Positions 62,092 to 64,000 of a stretch of DNA of 64,000 nt are shown here, in pieces. Both the position numbers and the translations under genes were made by a program. Each line of letters begins with the position of its first letter. Position 1 is the stretch's first letter. Location of the stretch: positions 97,364 to 161,363 of the forward strand of contig CAKOGP040002314.1 in assembly GCA_933822405.4 (NCBI GenBank), given 5' to 3'. The notes under the pieces are model-generated. The model was not told the DNA's origin, made no database searches, and saw only the letters and a list, made by a program, of their open reading frames with translations. This stretch comes from Cylindrotheca closterium (lineage: Eukaryota > Bacillariophyta > Bacillariophyceae > Bacillariales > Bacillariaceae).

Positions 62092-64000
62092 ATTGATCCT
62101 TGGTTTTCCAGTTGAAAACAACCTCTTTTCCAGCGTGGCTACGGCTGCTCTGTGTAGGAGAAGTACTAGAGGTGATGTCTTGGAACCTGGATGTGCGTGT
62201 TGTTTTTACTTTTTGGTTTTTTCGGAATATAATCAAGCAGCTATTACAGCATACTATGTAAACCATATTCATAAAACTAATGCAATTGTTACACTAGATT
62301 TGGCTGGAAGATTTTTGTTTTCTCTAGCCGTGTTAAACGTGCAGGCTTCTGACCAGCAATCCCATGCTGATACTCCAGACAGAGTTTGTTTAACGACCTG
62401 GGATTGCCCAATAGAATAACCATGTTCGCAACTACAATGGGACTGACATCTACATTTGCTCCTCTTGTTTGAAGTGGTAGTGTAGTAGTCTGTGGCCAGT
62501 ATTTGCTTGTTGGAGTTGGATTTGCAAGCCACCTTCAATTGTTCCGCCAAAAGCACAAATGTTTTTGTTTAGCATTTGATCACGATGCTGGATGTAGGCT
62601 CTCAAGTCTGAAACATTTGTATGAGATGGAGCAGCAACGTTGCTCAATTGTTGTTGCAGTTGCTGGATACTTATCTGGATGCTTTGGAACAAGTCTCCAA
62701 AGTTGAGTTCCCTGCCACCACGCCTCCGCCAGCACCAGTGCCCCCATCACTGTCTATAATAATTGCCTCATCAATCGTCAACTGGTCGTCCCTCCTTTTT
62801 TGGCTGGTTGTTGTGTATCAGGCAGCAATCTATGGGCGACACTGTGGATTATCTGATGACATACCAAGGCAATGCCAAGTAGCCTAGTCTTCTGGTGGTG
62901 CAAAGCGCCTCCTTCCAGCGTCAGAATGGTCATTATTGGCTGCTGCTTCCTCCATCACGACGTCACTGTCCATATTTGCTTGTTCTTCTGCAGTTGTTCG
63001 ACCCTGCATCTCTCAAAGAAGAATTATCAGGAAAGTGTAATTTTTGTTTTGTGGATGAATACTACAGTCTTGTCCAACGTAGACCGCAGGCACACTGTTC
63101 AATCTCTTTGACTACATTGTTTTACAGATGGACAAAGGCCAAACAACCTTTGACCGTTGTCTATGAGCCAAGGCAATGATGCCCAGTTTATTGACTGATA
63201 TTGAATTCACCCACTTGTGTTGTGGTAATTCAATTTTTCTCTGCCAAACCTCACCCGCCCTGTTGGGCACCGCCTCCATTTTTACATATCGGCAGTGCCT
63301 GGTAGGAGAGCAGATCTCAGTAATACCGCACACAGAATTTCTGAGATTGGTCGAACGAATTGAGTCTATTACTTGATCAGTTCGACCCGCTTCACACCAC
63401 AACCCACCAGCTACACACCAAGACAAAAACTCTACAAACACACACGGAGGACAGCAGTAGGCTATCTTAGATAGTGATGAATATACTGTCAGAAAGTTAC
63501 TTGTAATACTTTTAAGGCAAAAAGTAACTTTTTTGTTTGAGCAATGGATATCCTGCCTGAAATTACTTATATGGTATGACACAAATATTTAAAAGGCAAA
63601 GAGTAACATTTCTGTTTGAAAATGTTGCGTGGCATGTTACAAAGCGAGCAACGGTACCAGGTACCGTCATAAATACTGCAAAAAAGGCATAATAAGTAAT
63701 AGTGCGTTTGACACAGATGACTCAAAATTCATAGTATGTATTTTGAACACCGGTACTGGTACTACCGTAGTTATGATATTACTTTTGTAACATTCCACAT
63801 ATAATGTACACGGGTGTACATACAGCACTAGTTTAGTCGTACCAACTGTCAATAATGTCTGTCAAACTGTGAAGTAGTGCACTGTCACAAGGCATGAGAG
63901 ACAATGAAAATGAAGAAGAAAACGAATCTACAGCGTATGTAAGGCTAGTGAAGATACTATACTGCAGCAATGGTCAGAAGATGACGATTAGACTCTAAAG
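62092..64000. other. Gene-poor right edge with fragments
   Basis: Minus-strand pieces near 62450-62880 (QLTIDEAIIIDSDGGTG in one frame, then FQSIQISIQQLQQQLSNVAA and HRDQMLNKNI in another) look like a frameshifted remnant of one protein with a Gln-rich coiled coil, family unknown. 63450-63620 has two related segments containing AAAGGCAAA-AGTAAC (near 63513 and 63592). GGTACCAGGTACCG is at 63654 and CACCGGTACTGGTACTACCG near 63749. No complete gene could be supported. Confidence 0.4.

Noticed and set aside
1..64000. tRNA, rRNA or snRNA genes
   Set aside because: No cloverleaf with A and B boxes or other RNA gene was recognised by eye; a covariance-model scan would be needed to exclude them.

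Overview
The window looks like nuclear DNA of a photosynthetic stramenopile, most likely a pennate diatom. The genes have few, short GT-AG introns (69 to about 140 nt) and lie close together on both strands. Two plastid proteins carry a signal peptide followed by the diatom-type Ala/Phe cleavage motif (fibrillin at 41610, pyruvate kinase at 44728). Several families are typical of diatoms: CRAL-TRIO-like plus DUF6824 proteins, BspA-like leucine-rich-repeat proteins, and a large A-T-left-handed-beta-helix synthetase. No bacterial operons, CRISPR arrays or convincing tRNA/rRNA genes were seen.

Layout. 0-15.3 kb is conventional: TRM112, a 5-exon gene for a 2146-aa Integrator subunit 1-like protein, an intronless 1691-aa adenylation/carrier/membrane/beta-helix synthetase (minus), and a 4-exon membrane metallophosphoesterase (minus). 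15.9-21.2 kb is an accessory array, all on the minus strand, of small unrecognised proteins. They share a short motif of the form DS-x-x-L-x-K-x-R-x-P-x-C-x-H, and the array includes a ~1.3 kb tandem duplication and decayed copies. 22-28 kb holds two paralogous secreted proteins either side of a Gln/Pro-rich nuclear-type protein. 28-34.1 kb holds three relatives of one CRAL-TRIO/DUF6824 gene (one clear pseudogene, two apparently intact), with a 4-TM membrane protein between the intact copies. 35-50.8 kb is conventional again: an O-fucosyltransferase-like protein with a 31-nt microexon, a D-2-hydroxyacid dehydrogenase flanked by two broken LRR pseudogenes, fibrillin, plastid pyruvate kinase, a PSI/subtilisin/P-domain protease, and a STELLO-like Golgi glycosyltransferase.

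50.8-64 kb is gene-poor. It has a perfect 223-bp tandem duplication, a protein kinase interrupted by one in-frame TGA, a decayed DDE-type transposase, a GT-rich minisatellite in inverted orientation, and a few unrecognised ORFs. Short palindromes built on TACCGGTA and GGTACC are scattered through the non-coding parts of the whole window.

Functional links between neighbours are weak, as expected for a eukaryote. The nearest to a theme is secretory-pathway and surface proteins (O-fucosyltransferase-like, STELLO-like, convertase-like protease, two secreted paralogues). Exon junctions were read by eye from GT-AG signals, reading frame and protein continuity; no transcript evidence was available.
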